The notes under the pieces were generated by a model. It ran no database searches, was not told the origin of the DNA, and worked only from the letters and a program-made list of their open reading frames with translations. Shown here piece after piece: positions 25,101 to 32,144 of a stretch of 45,378 nucleotides of DNA. How positions within the stretch are numbered: position 1 is the stretch's first letter; every line of letters starts with the position of its first letter. Origin of the DNA: a virus; IMG/VR virus record IMGVR_UViG_3300020214_002601, positions 1-45,378 of that record; one strand, given 5' to 3'. The position numbers were made by a program, and so were the translations under genes.

Positions 25101-25151
25101 GTCCTTGTCCTCTATGGTCGGATACGCGGGATCGAATCTGGTGCCTGACAT
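22101..25151 (-). CDS. Large baseplate/tail structural protein
   Basis: 1016 residues. Residues 1-100 are acidic and disordered (DKDSDGRVTFERDD). Near residues 300-340 there is a hydrophobic Ala/Gly-rich segment (FLAAVLGAAALGALIPAIGKALI). The second half contains FYFQDLRTNEIISFHAFLDD, GGYGRIDEVMTYKDTKRSIGFSFHV and FDYMWWQINKLTSMVYPQW. I associate this set with tail-tube/baseplate junction proteins (CIS-tube-like, compare T4 gp48/gp54), because it pairs an 'F-x-F-x-A' strand with a 'GR-x-D-x-x-x-x-Y-x-x-T-x-R-x-I-x-F-x-F' strand. The start overlaps the preceding stop (TGATG). A baseplate location is supported by position; the exact role is uncertain. Confidence 0.7.
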   Translation of the reverse strand: MSGTRFDPAYPTIEDKDSDGRVTFERDDIPDSQKLTLRSYLKSLSEGKDPSLAGNPVAYDGQVPPNHANPFTISAMSGSSPQPSFTSQPGLEGAVDRDDEPSLIFGDDLDSILRPPEPGVASSTLELSGHELLAGIQGAESPDGETVTTAAGSKKYVETLATALAAKNLNHGDARFADGNTDGPSTAQRVRLDDTLAGANMSTSYDTADIKRVKEKDLHGIAQKMMSAAMGGKRAQQGVARVPSSVTRAAAAAAGKGELGNLNRTMLNRGDDNFEAGEDGGGTATYTGESWPVAYSPEAPYTGFTTLSDAFTAFVISGHFLAAVLGAAALGALIPAIGKALIPAEVNSGTRSSRKLQSGKFRYVAEDTLGGLAALADVASNLTGLSIPSPIYLPTNPLTGYPACVIAGLASFLGVSYDIDPDIIVKVLFFQIDFNTPILAGKIALRILAIFADPASRQYYMNIIRELNRDTVALGGALNDVSLSGGVLSGAGSALNAVSSIFDSKLFKFVNTLAAIGDLAYTQAAAIDLRKTEIEVDPDVAYSSFDATNPAMKVLMGGFGSRRIYGNRLSRRRGVTYAISDLPSYHLIPAGESQAYRGLLGAVTSPVAKRMTSVKPDTSSGRLRFTPEQVSAIESTLESEYVPFYFQDLRTNEIISFHAFLDDLSDSYSANYNQVGGYGRIDEVMTYKDTKRSIGFSFHVVATNPEDFDYMWWQINKLTSMVYPQWSKGRDLTSKVTLADFKYTQPFSQIPTATPVVRVRIGDLIRSNYSRFNLKRLFGYQDVEKEQSAATEVRTYIVQPGHYTPTDEGRPIKLSSKLTVAGPLKSRTVALGTAITATRLRSPWGEDHFEIFDPVSLKTLLVPPEKISLPQPVSAASGERVTLFYNPDNNSVVRSFETTRGYGLAGVVTQLGFTWMDQGILWGAGDDGPGNRAPRSCKVQVSFVPIHDIAPGLDHEGFNRAPIYPVGGLVNAIVEGGEPEPYGVGTLPKGGERAAVAATKVGYEELNKQTFIEKLF

Positions 25152-25396
25152 CAGAACCTCCTTGGAAGTCGACGCCCGGGTTCCTTACCGGGTGGATCGG
25201 TGGGCGGGGTGCCCTGCGTGGGAGACAGCTTGAGACTGTCGAGGGCGCCGGCGGGCAGGCCCGCGACGAGCGCCTCGTACGGGGCGATCTGGCGCTGGAG
25301 CTCCTCGATCGCAGCTGCCCGCTCCTCCTCCGGAACCTGCTCCAGGAGGGCTGCGTACATCGGCGTTGCCTTGATGAGTTCGAAGAGATTGCTCAT
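25151..25396 (-). CDS. Small protein after the tape measure gene
   Basis: 81 residues from the ATG at 25396, which overlaps the tape-measure stop as ATGA. A start at 25411 would add five residues. The first 50 residues form amphipathic helices (MSNLFELIKATPMYAALLEQVPEEERAAAIEELQRQIAPYEALVAG). The rest is Pro/Gly-rich and ends basic (GKEPGRRLPRRF). It is coupled on both sides, with its stop overlapping the next start as TGATG. I do not recognise it. It may be a small baseplate or tail assembly factor judging only by location. Confidence 0.7.
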   Translation of the reverse strand: MSNLFELIKATPMYAALLEQVPEEERAAAIEELQRQIAPYEALVAGLPAGALDSLKLSPTQGTPPTDPPGKEPGRRLPRRF

Positions 25397-28300
25397 TTGG
25401 GGGGTACCCATGCATTATTTGCCCTGATGATCGCCTGCGGGGACGATGAGCCCGCGGTGTAATCCATCCCGTAGAAATCGTACTGCTTTCTTTGGACAGT
25501 ACTCGGCGTCTGGAGGAAATCGGCGAACTCTGGGTTCGGCTGGACGTAGCCATCTATCACGAGCTGCTTCGCCATCGACTGGGCGCTGAGCGCCACGTTG
25601 AGGGTGACATCGATCTTGACGGCGCCACCGTTCACATCGAACTTGCGCTTCGTCACCGTGAGATTCTTACCAAAGTCCGTGATCGCTGTGTCGAGCGCTA
25701 TGGGATCGAGCTTGTCAAGCAGCACGGCGATCTTATCGACCGTCTGGTTGATGCCCGCGAGCTGGGAGACTGAGGCTGTGACACGCTCCTCGGCGGCGGC
25801 GGAGATTGTCTCGAGCCCGACGAAGTAGGCGTCGATCATATCGAATGATGCCACCATGGCCTCCTTGCGGGTGCGAAGCACACCGGCATCGATCCCATCG
25901 AATTTTGCGAAGCTGTCGAGGATCTGTTTTATTGGATCATCATTGACGGCAGGCTCCACGTCTTCGAGCGCCGCCGGAAGGCCGAGCGCAACCAGCGGGT
26001 TGAAGGGGACATCTTCGACGACCGCGGCAAGGCCGTTGAGGGTGGCTAACGAGTTCCCGACAACGTCCGCGGCATCTGGAGGAATGCTCCTCATCTTGTC
26101 GATGAATGAGTTAAGCGCGTTGAAGGCCTCCCCCACCCTCTTCCCACGCTCGATCACCTGGTCGACCCCGAGCCCATCGTCGAACGCCCCGAACCTATCG
26201 ATGACAGCGTACAGATTGTCGATGAACTTCAATTCCGACAGCTTGACGAGGAAGGAGTTCGCAATCGTGGCCTTAGCTACTCCGACATTCCCAGCCTGGG
26301 CGACCACATTGACCATCGCGGTCAGCGGACCTGATGGCGAGAAGATTTCCCCGAATTGCTTGAGCTTGGTTTCATCGATGACTGACTTTTCGTCGCCCAG
26401 GAACCCTGCGATATCCTCCACGGTCTGAATCATCATCGGAAGAACACCCGTCCCGACGGACTCGGTGGTTTGACCATCATCAATCGTGCCAAACAGGAAG
26501 GCCTGCAGGGACCTCATCGCCGAGAGGGAGTCACCTGATGTGTCGAACGCCTGAACGGCGGTGAGGAGATGCGTCATGCTATTTGCGAACGTACTCATGT
26601 ATGTCGCCATCGACGAGATATTGCTAATCTTCCCTGTCAGACTGTCGAGCTGATCTTTATCAATTTGGAGGCGCGTGCTTGTGTCGAGCAGTATATCGAC
26701 AGCCGCAGCGCCGACGGAGCTGATGAACTGCCGCGCCCGGTTGGAGGCGAGGGCAACGACGTCCTGAGGGAGACTGCCCTGCGCCTTGACGAACTCCATT
26801 CCCGCTCCGCCGAACGCAGTTATCATCTTGGACAACGGATCCAGCATCAGGGAGATTGTCATGAACTTCTGGTTGACTGCCGTGAGATCGGAGCCCAGCG
26901 ACTCATCGAATTTCGTTATGATTCCGAGAATTCCCGACTTGTCATCCTTGCTTCCGATCATCGTGGACACGTAACCCATGATCCTGGCTAGCTTCTCGGC
27001 GGTAGATTCCTCACCCTTCCCATCCATTTTTGGGACGCTGGGTAGGGAGTCCAACTCTGAAGCAGCTTCGATAACCTCCCTCATCATCGACCCGATGCTG
27101 ATGAAAATGCTTACGAGATTCCCTACCGTGTCCATATCTTCGGGTTTAATTGTCCTTGAGAGTGTCTTTATGTTATTAAGCTGCGTCTTAAACTCAGTTC
27201 CGCCGAGGTAGGTCAACATCGAGGAAATCATCGTGGATATCATCGGGATAGCTTCTTTCAACGTTCTGGTAACAAGCTCTGTAATACCTCCCGCAATACC
27301 TCCCGCGATGAGTCCTCCGCCAGCAACAAGCAGCAGCTTTTCCTTGTCCATGGAGAAAATACCAAACATCATCGCGGCGATTCCACCGAGAGCTGCCACC
27401 AGCACCGCTCCAGTTATGAGCATGGCATTCTGCAAACCCTCTGCGCTCACACCTGCAAGCTTGTTACCAGCGCTAACGAACAGATCGATCAGGCTCGCGC
27501 CCGCTGGTTCGAGAATGACCTTCAGGAGCTTGATTATTGCGTCGCCGATGAGACCGATTCCGAACGCAATCGCCGCGTACTCGGCAGCTTTCGCCGCAGC
27601 GCCGCCGAACTTGCCGATGAGACTGCCAAAACCATCTGGACCCGTATCAGTCATCGCAGCGCCCTGCGCGTTGAGGGCGGCAGCGAGCTCAGCCTGAGCT
27701 TTTGTGCCTTCATCAACTTTCGCCGCAGCACCCGTGAGAGCATCTGTCGCCCCACCACCCGTGAACAGACCCGTGATCGTGTCCTGCAGCTGACCGAAAA
27801 TGCCCGCGGCTGCTGTGAGGATCGGTCCGCCAGTCACGAAGAGGGTCGCGAACGGGAACTCCTGGATCGCCCGGGCGAGGAAGCCGACGAGCTCAATCCC
27901 GAACTCGATCAGGATGGGCATGAGGGACGGAAGCTCGGTGATCAGGTCATTCATCCCCTGCTTGATCGCCTCGAACAGCCCACTGACGACAGTTGGCTCA
28001 CCAGATGAGGGTTTGAACGCTCCACGCATCGTACCGATGAGGGTCCTGAGGACCATTTTTGCCGATTTCACGAGTCCGAGCGCGAGCCCGGGTAAGGCGG
28101 CGGCCACGATCATGAAGGTCTCACCGAGTCCGCCCATAACGCTCTCAAAGATCGAGCCTTTACCATCTCCTTTGCCGAAAATAGCGCTAAACCCGTCGGT
28201 TATCTCAGTCGTGATCCCCGTCATCAGCTCCTTCGCTGCTGTCGCCGCGCCTCCCCCCTTCGGTCCGAGAGCCGTGACAAATGCCTCGACCTTTCCGGCG

Positions 28301-29922
28301 ATGCCTGAAAAAATATCTGCAAGCTTCGTAACGATAGTAAGCACACCCTCGAAAGCTGCTGCGACACCCGGAACCTTGAGGAGCGCCTCGAACGTTCGCA
28401 TTCCGGATTTATAGGTCGCATCCAATGACTTAGAAACCGCAGTGACCGCGCGCTGCAGCGGCACGGAGGTTTCCAAGGCCCGAACGAAACCCGCCACGAA
28501 TGTTTCATAGAAGCCGAGGGCTTCTTTGATCGGGGCGATGACACCCTCGATGCTGCCAGCAAGGTCCCTGAAAACCTCCTCTTGGGTCTTCGCGCCCTTG
28601 GAGGCTGCGTCACCTGAGGCCATGATCTGATCGTAGGACATCGCCAGACCACTAGCTGAGAATGCCAGGGCGGCCTGCTCGGCAGTCAGACCGCTCTGGG
28701 TCGTGAGAAGCGCCTTTTCCTGGCGGTTGAGGTTCTCGAACGAGCGACCCGTCGCAGCGAAAGCTTTCTGCATCTCGCCGAGGATGTCAGCAGGACCTTT
28801 CGCCTGCATGAGCTTGAGCGGATCGAGGACCATCCCGAAACCAGCTGCAAGCTGCGCGGCGGCCTCGGCGCCCTGCTCGAAGTCATCGAACTTGTCCGTC
28901 AGCCCTGTCAGCTCGGCAAGCTCGATGCCCAGCTTGCGTGTGAAGGCCGCCGCCTTGATGATCTCCTTCGTGTAGTCACCGGTCATCTTGCCGAGGTTCT
29001 TCATGTTGCCCATGTAGGCGCTGACGTCCTTACCCAGGACCTTCGATGAGAGACCGAGGCCCGTCGCGATCTTGTTCGTGTTTGCCAGGATCTCGTTCGT
29101 GAACTGCTTGAGCGATTTGCTGCTGACGGTTGCCATCACGCCGACGCTTTTTAACCCCTCGGCACTGAACCCGAGGGCTTGCTTCATGACGTAGAGCTGC
29201 GCGGTCGAATCGTCGAACTCGTCGCCGAGCCTGTCAAATACCGGACCTAGATCCGCCGCGATGCCCGAGAGCACCTTCAGGCGTTCGATGCTGCCTTGGA
29301 CTCCCATCTGAAATTTCGATGAGAAGACGTCGGCACCGCCAGCTGCATCCTTTAGATCTTTACTGAAGCTGTCGTAATTCTTCTTGATCCTCCCTGACGT
29401 AGCCTCGCTGAAGCTGCCGAACTCCCCGACTACCTCCTGGAGCGCGTTGGCGAAGTCGAGCCCTTCCTGTATCCGCTTCTGCGCCTGCTCGCTGATAACC
29501 TTGAAGACGGTGGATACAAAGCCCAACGCCGCCTGAAACGGGTTGGTGATCGCGTCGGCGACCATCGAGAAGTTATCTCCTAATTGACCGACGGCGTCGC
29601 TGAGCCCCCGGACCATCGGCACCGACGACTTGTTAAGCCATGCCTGCATCTTCTGGGCGAGGGTCTGGCTGCCCTTTGCTGCATCCTTCATACCCTCGGT
29701 CAATCCATCGGTCTCACGGGCCAGGTCGCTGGTGGCCGCAGCGCGCTCCTCGATGACGGTGGTCATCTGCTGCGAAGTTGCAGTCTGACCCGCTTGGGCG
29801 GCATGCAGGGCGTTCACGGACTCCGTCTGCTCCCTCAGCAGCCGGATCATCTCCTGCGTCAGATCACGCTGCTCCCTGAGAAGCGCTAGTTCCTCTTCTG
29901 TGGGTGCTGAGTTAGATCCCAT
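25393..29922 (-). CDS. Tail tape measure protein
   Basis: 1509 residues. The N-terminus is a coiled coil (EEELALLREQRDLTQEMIRLLREQTESVNAL). A long Ala/Gly/Lys-rich helical region follows, and residues about 780-930 contain several hydrophobic segments (AAIAFGIGLIGDAIIKLL, AMLITGAVLVAALGGIAAMMFGIF, LLLVAGGGLIAGGIAGGI). This composition is typical of tape measures, which set tail length and may help DNA cross the membrane. At about 0.15 nm per residue the tail would be near 225 nm. No peptidase or lysozyme motif is visible. It follows the frameshifted chaperone-like gene, the normal order in tailed phages. Confidence 0.9.
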   Translation of the reverse strand: MGSNSAPTEEELALLREQRDLTQEMIRLLREQTESVNALHAAQAGQTATSQQMTTVIEERAAATSDLARETDGLTEGMKDAAKGSQTLAQKMQAWLNKSSVPMVRGLSDAVGQLGDNFSMVADAITNPFQAALGFVSTVFKVISEQAQKRIQEGLDFANALQEVVGEFGSFSEATSGRIKKNYDSFSKDLKDAAGGADVFSSKFQMGVQGSIERLKVLSGIAADLGPVFDRLGDEFDDSTAQLYVMKQALGFSAEGLKSVGVMATVSSKSLKQFTNEILANTNKIATGLGLSSKVLGKDVSAYMGNMKNLGKMTGDYTKEIIKAAAFTRKLGIELAELTGLTDKFDDFEQGAEAAAQLAAGFGMVLDPLKLMQAKGPADILGEMQKAFAATGRSFENLNRQEKALLTTQSGLTAEQAALAFSASGLAMSYDQIMASGDAASKGAKTQEEVFRDLAGSIEGVIAPIKEALGFYETFVAGFVRALETSVPLQRAVTAVSKSLDATYKSGMRTFEALLKVPGVAAAFEGVLTIVTKLADIFSGIAGKVEAFVTALGPKGGGAATAAKELMTGITTEITDGFSAIFGKGDGKGSIFESVMGGLGETFMIVAAALPGLALGLVKSAKMVLRTLIGTMRGAFKPSSGEPTVVSGLFEAIKQGMNDLITELPSLMPILIEFGIELVGFLARAIQEFPFATLFVTGGPILTAAAGIFGQLQDTITGLFTGGGATDALTGAAAKVDEGTKAQAELAAALNAQGAAMTDTGPDGFGSLIGKFGGAAAKAAEYAAIAFGIGLIGDAIIKLLKVILEPAGASLIDLFVSAGNKLAGVSAEGLQNAMLITGAVLVAALGGIAAMMFGIFSMDKEKLLLVAGGGLIAGGIAGGITELVTRTLKEAIPMISTMISSMLTYLGGTEFKTQLNNIKTLSRTIKPEDMDTVGNLVSIFISIGSMMREVIEAASELDSLPSVPKMDGKGEESTAEKLARIMGYVSTMIGSKDDKSGILGIITKFDESLGSDLTAVNQKFMTISLMLDPLSKMITAFGGAGMEFVKAQGSLPQDVVALASNRARQFISSVGAAAVDILLDTSTRLQIDKDQLDSLTGKISNISSMATYMSTFANSMTHLLTAVQAFDTSGDSLSAMRSLQAFLFGTIDDGQTTESVGTGVLPMMIQTVEDIAGFLGDEKSVIDETKLKQFGEIFSPSGPLTAMVNVVAQAGNVGVAKATIANSFLVKLSELKFIDNLYAVIDRFGAFDDGLGVDQVIERGKRVGEAFNALNSFIDKMRSIPPDAADVVGNSLATLNGLAAVVEDVPFNPLVALGLPAALEDVEPAVNDDPIKQILDSFAKFDGIDAGVLRTRKEAMVASFDMIDAYFVGLETISAAAEERVTASVSQLAGINQTVDKIAVLLDKLDPIALDTAITDFGKNLTVTKRKFDVNGGAVKIDVTLNVALSAQSMAKQLVIDGYVQPNPEFADFLQTPSTVQRKQYDFYGMDYTAGSSSPQAIIRANNAWVPPK

Positions 29923-29966
29923 CCGCGTGTGCCTTCCAGCAAGTAACTATGCTATGCTTGAGATTC

Positions 29967-30227
29967 TCAAAGGCGCCAATTTCGACCGAAGATCCTCTCA
30001 AACTCGGCTGCGGCGGCGCGCTTCTCCTCGAGGAGTGTGACAACAGCATCGAACGATGCGGATTCGTTGCACATTACCTCATACAGACGTCGCGAGGTGA
30101 GCGTGGCGTTCCTGGTCACCCGCGCCTGCTCCTCGTCACCCACAAAGCTCGGCACGCGCCCACCCTCAAGAATGTATCTTCCAGCCGCCGAGAAGATCTT
30201 CGCCAGCTCCCTGTCGTTCCTGCTCAT
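29967..30227 (-). CDS. Small protein between the chaperone extension and tape measure
   Basis: 86 residues, mostly helical and charged (NDRELAKIFSAAGRYILEGGRVPSF, ASFDAVVTLLEEKRAAAAEFERIFG). CATAGGAG lies five bases before the ATG. The location next to the tape measure suggests a tail assembly factor. No family is recognised, and there are no membrane segments or Cys clusters. Confidence 0.7.
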   Translation of the reverse strand: MSRNDRELAKIFSAAGRYILEGGRVPSFVGDEEQARVTRNATLTSRRLYEVMCNESASFDAVVTLLEEKRAAAAEFERIFGRNWRL

Positions 30228-30253
30228 CGATGCTCCTATGACGCTACTAACTA

Positions 30254-31346
30254 TTAGGTGAAACGACGAAGTCTCGCAGGAGCCTCGGCCCTGTTCAACC
30301 CAAGGAGCGCTCGGGTCTGCGGATCATTCTGGTGCGCAGCCCGGGTCGGGGTGTTCTGCTTCTCGCTGTTACGCGAGAGCTCCTTGTTCAGCCGCTGGAT
30401 GAACCATATGCGGTAACGTAACGGGATATTGTAGCACTCCCAGTAGCTGAATCCCATGTAGTACATCAGTGAGAATGCCTGCTCGAGGAAGATCTCACGA
30501 TCATCAGGCGTCAGGCCAAAAAAAGCTCACCCCAAGCGGGATTCGCACCTCGCTTTGCTCGTTGCATGATGGACAATCCATCGTCGAGCGCATGTCAATG
30601 CCGGGCTCATGGGCCTCGATGTGCTTGCGCAGGGCCATGGAATCCTTGGCGGGCATATTGCGGATGAATCCATTCACAGCGGAGCGATCGGTCTTTCCGT
30701 CGACCGAGACAATCGCATACTGAAGCCTGGTCGTCACGATATTGTCAGCGAGAGCACCCTGCTTCTTCGCACGCTCCTGGATGGTCGCGATCTCCTCCTC
30801 ATCCTTGCCGGTGAGGAACTTGAAGTGCACTGTCTTCTTCGTCACGGGCAGCTTGAACTCGAATACGTTCTGTCCCTTGGCGACGGGCTCGAGATCGAGA
30901 CGCTTGATCGAGAGGGAACCGAGATCGAACTCCTGCTTCGAACGGGCGCTGCAGCGTGGGCAATCAGCCTCGACATTGTACTCGGCGCCGTAGCCGGTCA
31001 CACGGAGGGAGATCATGATCGCGTTACGATCGCCGACAAGCATGTCGGTGACCTGGATCCGCTTGTCCATCAGGCAGCTCCTGATGAGCTCGGTGATAAC
31101 GGTGCCCTTCTTGATGAGCGCCCTGGAGGTTAGGATGTCCTCCTCGCGAGCTGTCATCGCGCGGATATCGACCATCTCCTTGCCATGAAGCGGTGACTCG
31201 GTCGGGTAGACGATACCATTCGAAGGAAGGGGAACCGACTCAACCGGAACCTCAAAGCCGAAATCATCACGCATGACATCCTTCGTCTGGATGCCTGCCG
31301 GGATTGCCCCCCCGAAGAGGGCGCTGCGATCTGTCTCACCTGCCAC
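30254..31346 (-). CDS. Trans-frame product: gp26-type protein extended by programmed frameshift
   Basis: Reading the gp26-type gene through the T7 run at 30518-30524 with a net +1 (or -2) shift enters a frame open from the slip site to the TAA at 30254. It adds GLTPDDREIFLEQAFSL and then MYYMGFSYWECYNIPLRYRIWFIQRLNKEL and a polar tail. The total is about 363 residues. The 17 residues before the first Met of the downstream frame are protein-like and contiguous with it. The downstream 70-residue frame alone (start at 30466) has no SD. This is the G/GT arrangement of tail assembly chaperone genes upstream of tape measures, where a minor frameshifted product is required. The -1 frame ends at once (TTG GCC TGA), so only +1/-2 works. 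Confidence 0.65.
30504..31346 (-). CDS. T4 gp26-type baseplate/tail assembly protein (zero-frame product)
   Basis: 280 residues from a GTG at 31346, with CAGGAG seven bases upstream. It matches the T4 baseplate protein family (gp26-like): VPLPSNGIVYPTESPLHG, MTAREEDILTSRALIKKGTVI, DMLVGDRNAIMISLRVTGYGAEY and the closing IPLGVSFFWPDA. Two CxxC pairs (C129/C132 and C258/C261) probably bind one zinc. It should act in baseplate or tail assembly, and the gene's location just before the tape measure fits the chaperone position. The last codons contain the slip site, so the family's conserved FFWP end is itself the frameshift element. Confidence 0.9.
   Translation of the reverse strand: MAGETDRSALFGGAIPAGIQTKDVMRDDFGFEVPVESVPLPSNGIVYPTESPLHGKEMVDIRAMTAREEDILTSRALIKKGTVITELIRSCLMDKRIQVTDMLVGDRNAIMISLRVTGYGAEYNVEADCPRCSARSKQEFDLGSLSIKRLDLEPVAKGQNVFEFKLPVTKKTVHFKFLTGKDEEEIATIQERAKKQGALADNIVTTRLQYAIVSVDGKTDRSAVNGFIRNMPAKDSMALRKHIEAHEPGIDMRSTMDCPSCNEQSEVRIPLGVSFFWPDA
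30518..30524 (-). promoter_or_regulatory. Seven-T slip site for programmed frameshift
   Basis: On the transcript the context is GGG GTG AGC TTT TTT TGG CCT GAC. A run of seven T lets the P-site Phe tRNA re-pair perfectly with TTT after either a +1 or a -2 move. Only these moves open the downstream frame. The zero-frame stop lies four codons on. I see no clear downstream pseudoknot by eye. Confidence 0.6.
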
Positions 31347-31406
31347 TTGTTAACTCCTGAAGCTGATAAAACAATTGTTAGTCGACCGGTGAGCAAGTAA
31401 AAAAAA

Positions 31407-31535
31407 TCATGGATTGAAGTTGAGTGATGGATGCTCATCACCGTGGCACTCATGACAGAGAACCTCGGAGGCTGGATTTCTCTCAACGTGCCAATCGATC
31501 ACGCGCTCGACCCAGGCGACGTACAGGAAGGACAC
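31407..31535 (-). CDS. Possible 42-residue CxxC mini-protein in the tube-gp26 gap
   Basis: An ORF from a GTG at 31535 to TGA at 31407, with protein-like composition: VSFLYVAWVERVIDWHVERNP followed by ASEVLCHECHGDEHPSLNFNP. The CHECH segment fits a zinc knuckle or, formally, a CXXCH motif. It has no SD, and an in-frame TAA comes directly before the GTG. Its start lies in the T tract after the terminator hairpin. These facts weaken the call. Without it, the 269-base gap would hold only hairpins and the gp26 leader. Confidence 0.3.
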   Translation of the reverse strand: MSFLYVAWVERVIDWHVERNPASEVLCHECHGDEHPSLNFNP

Positions 31536-31544
31536 TTAAAAGAA

Positions 31545-31575
31545 ATCGGGTCCATGATAATATCATGGACCCGAT
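31545..31575 (-). terminator. Intrinsic terminator after the tail tube gene
   Basis: A perfect 15-bp inverted repeat (ATCGGGTCCATGATA and its complement) with a single central base. On the transcript the hairpin is followed by TTTCTTTT. It lies about 40 bases after the tube stop. This is the clearest intrinsic terminator in the window and probably ends the sheath-tube transcript. Confidence 0.85.
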
Positions 31576-31585
31576 GACTCATCAA

Positions 31586-31607
31586 TTCGACAAAATAATT
31601 TGTCGAA
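31586..31607 (-). other. Second perfect hairpin just 5' of the terminator
   Basis: Nine-bp arms (TTCGACAAA and TTTGTCGAA) around a 4-base loop, only nine bases after the tube stop and ten bases before the terminator stem. It has no T tract. It could be a 3' mRNA-stabilising stem or an RNase III site for the highly expressed tube message. The stem is seen directly; the role is inferred. Confidence 0.6.
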
Positions 31608-31615
31608 CCATCACG

Positions 31616-32104
31616 TCAATATTGTAAAACACAATTATCGAAGCGGAGTGTCAGGGAGATTTCCATCGGATCGTCGCCATCGTAGGCAAGGTCACCGAAA
31701 CCGGCCGAGGTGATGAAAGCACCCTTGATATCCCAGAGCTCGACAACAGTGCCGACAGGGTCGAGCATCTTCAGCTGGCAGTCACGCTTGTAGAAATCGG
31801 CGTAACCGGCGCGACCTGAGACTGACTCGAAGTGGGTGCGAACCCACTCCATCACCTGCTGGGCACCGGACGGTGCGATCGCATCGTAGAGGACAAGGTC
31901 GATCGTCTCGAAGGTGGTTTTGCCGGCGATGTAGCGACGTGAGTTGATCCATGGAATCTCCTTCTCCTCGGTCTTCACGCTTGGGCGCTTCGTTGACTTG
32001 ATAAGGTAAGCGTCGACACCCTCAACGGAAAAGACCCATCGGTTTTTCCTCTTGGGTTCGAACTTGTTGGGTAGCATATCGGTGACTGAGAGTGTCTCGG
32101 CCAT
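31616..32104 (-). CDS. Tail tube protein, gp19-like
   Basis: 162 residues, the usual size of T4-type tube proteins. Recognisable parts are MLPNKFEPKRKNRWVFSVEG, a YLIKSTKRPSV segment, the W-I-x-S-x-R-Y-x-A-G-K-x-T-F-x-x-I/D-L-V-L-Y-D strand, a VMEWVRTHFESVSGRAGYADFYKRD helix and the final strands PVGTVVELWDIKGAFITSAGFGDLAYDGDDPMEISLTLRFDNCVL. It polymerises as the inner tube of the contractile tail. GCAGGAG lies five bases upstream. It directly follows two sheath genes and precedes two hairpins. Confidence 0.93.
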   Translation of the reverse strand: MAETLSVTDMLPNKFEPKRKNRWVFSVEGVDAYLIKSTKRPSVKTEEKEIPWINSRRYIAGKTTFETIDLVLYDAIAPSGAQQVMEWVRTHFESVSGRAGYADFYKRDCQLKMLDPVGTVVELWDIKGAFITSAGFGDLAYDGDDPMEISLTLRFDNCVLQY

Positions 32105-32144
32105 TGTGTCTCCTGCTCTTAACTATTGTGATAGGGTGAAAAGT

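Noticed and set aside
30254-30466. The 70-codon frame as an independent gene starting at 30466
   Set aside because: There is no SD, and the same frame continues upstream with protein-like residues to the T7 slip site. A frameshift extension of the gp26-type gene explains it better.
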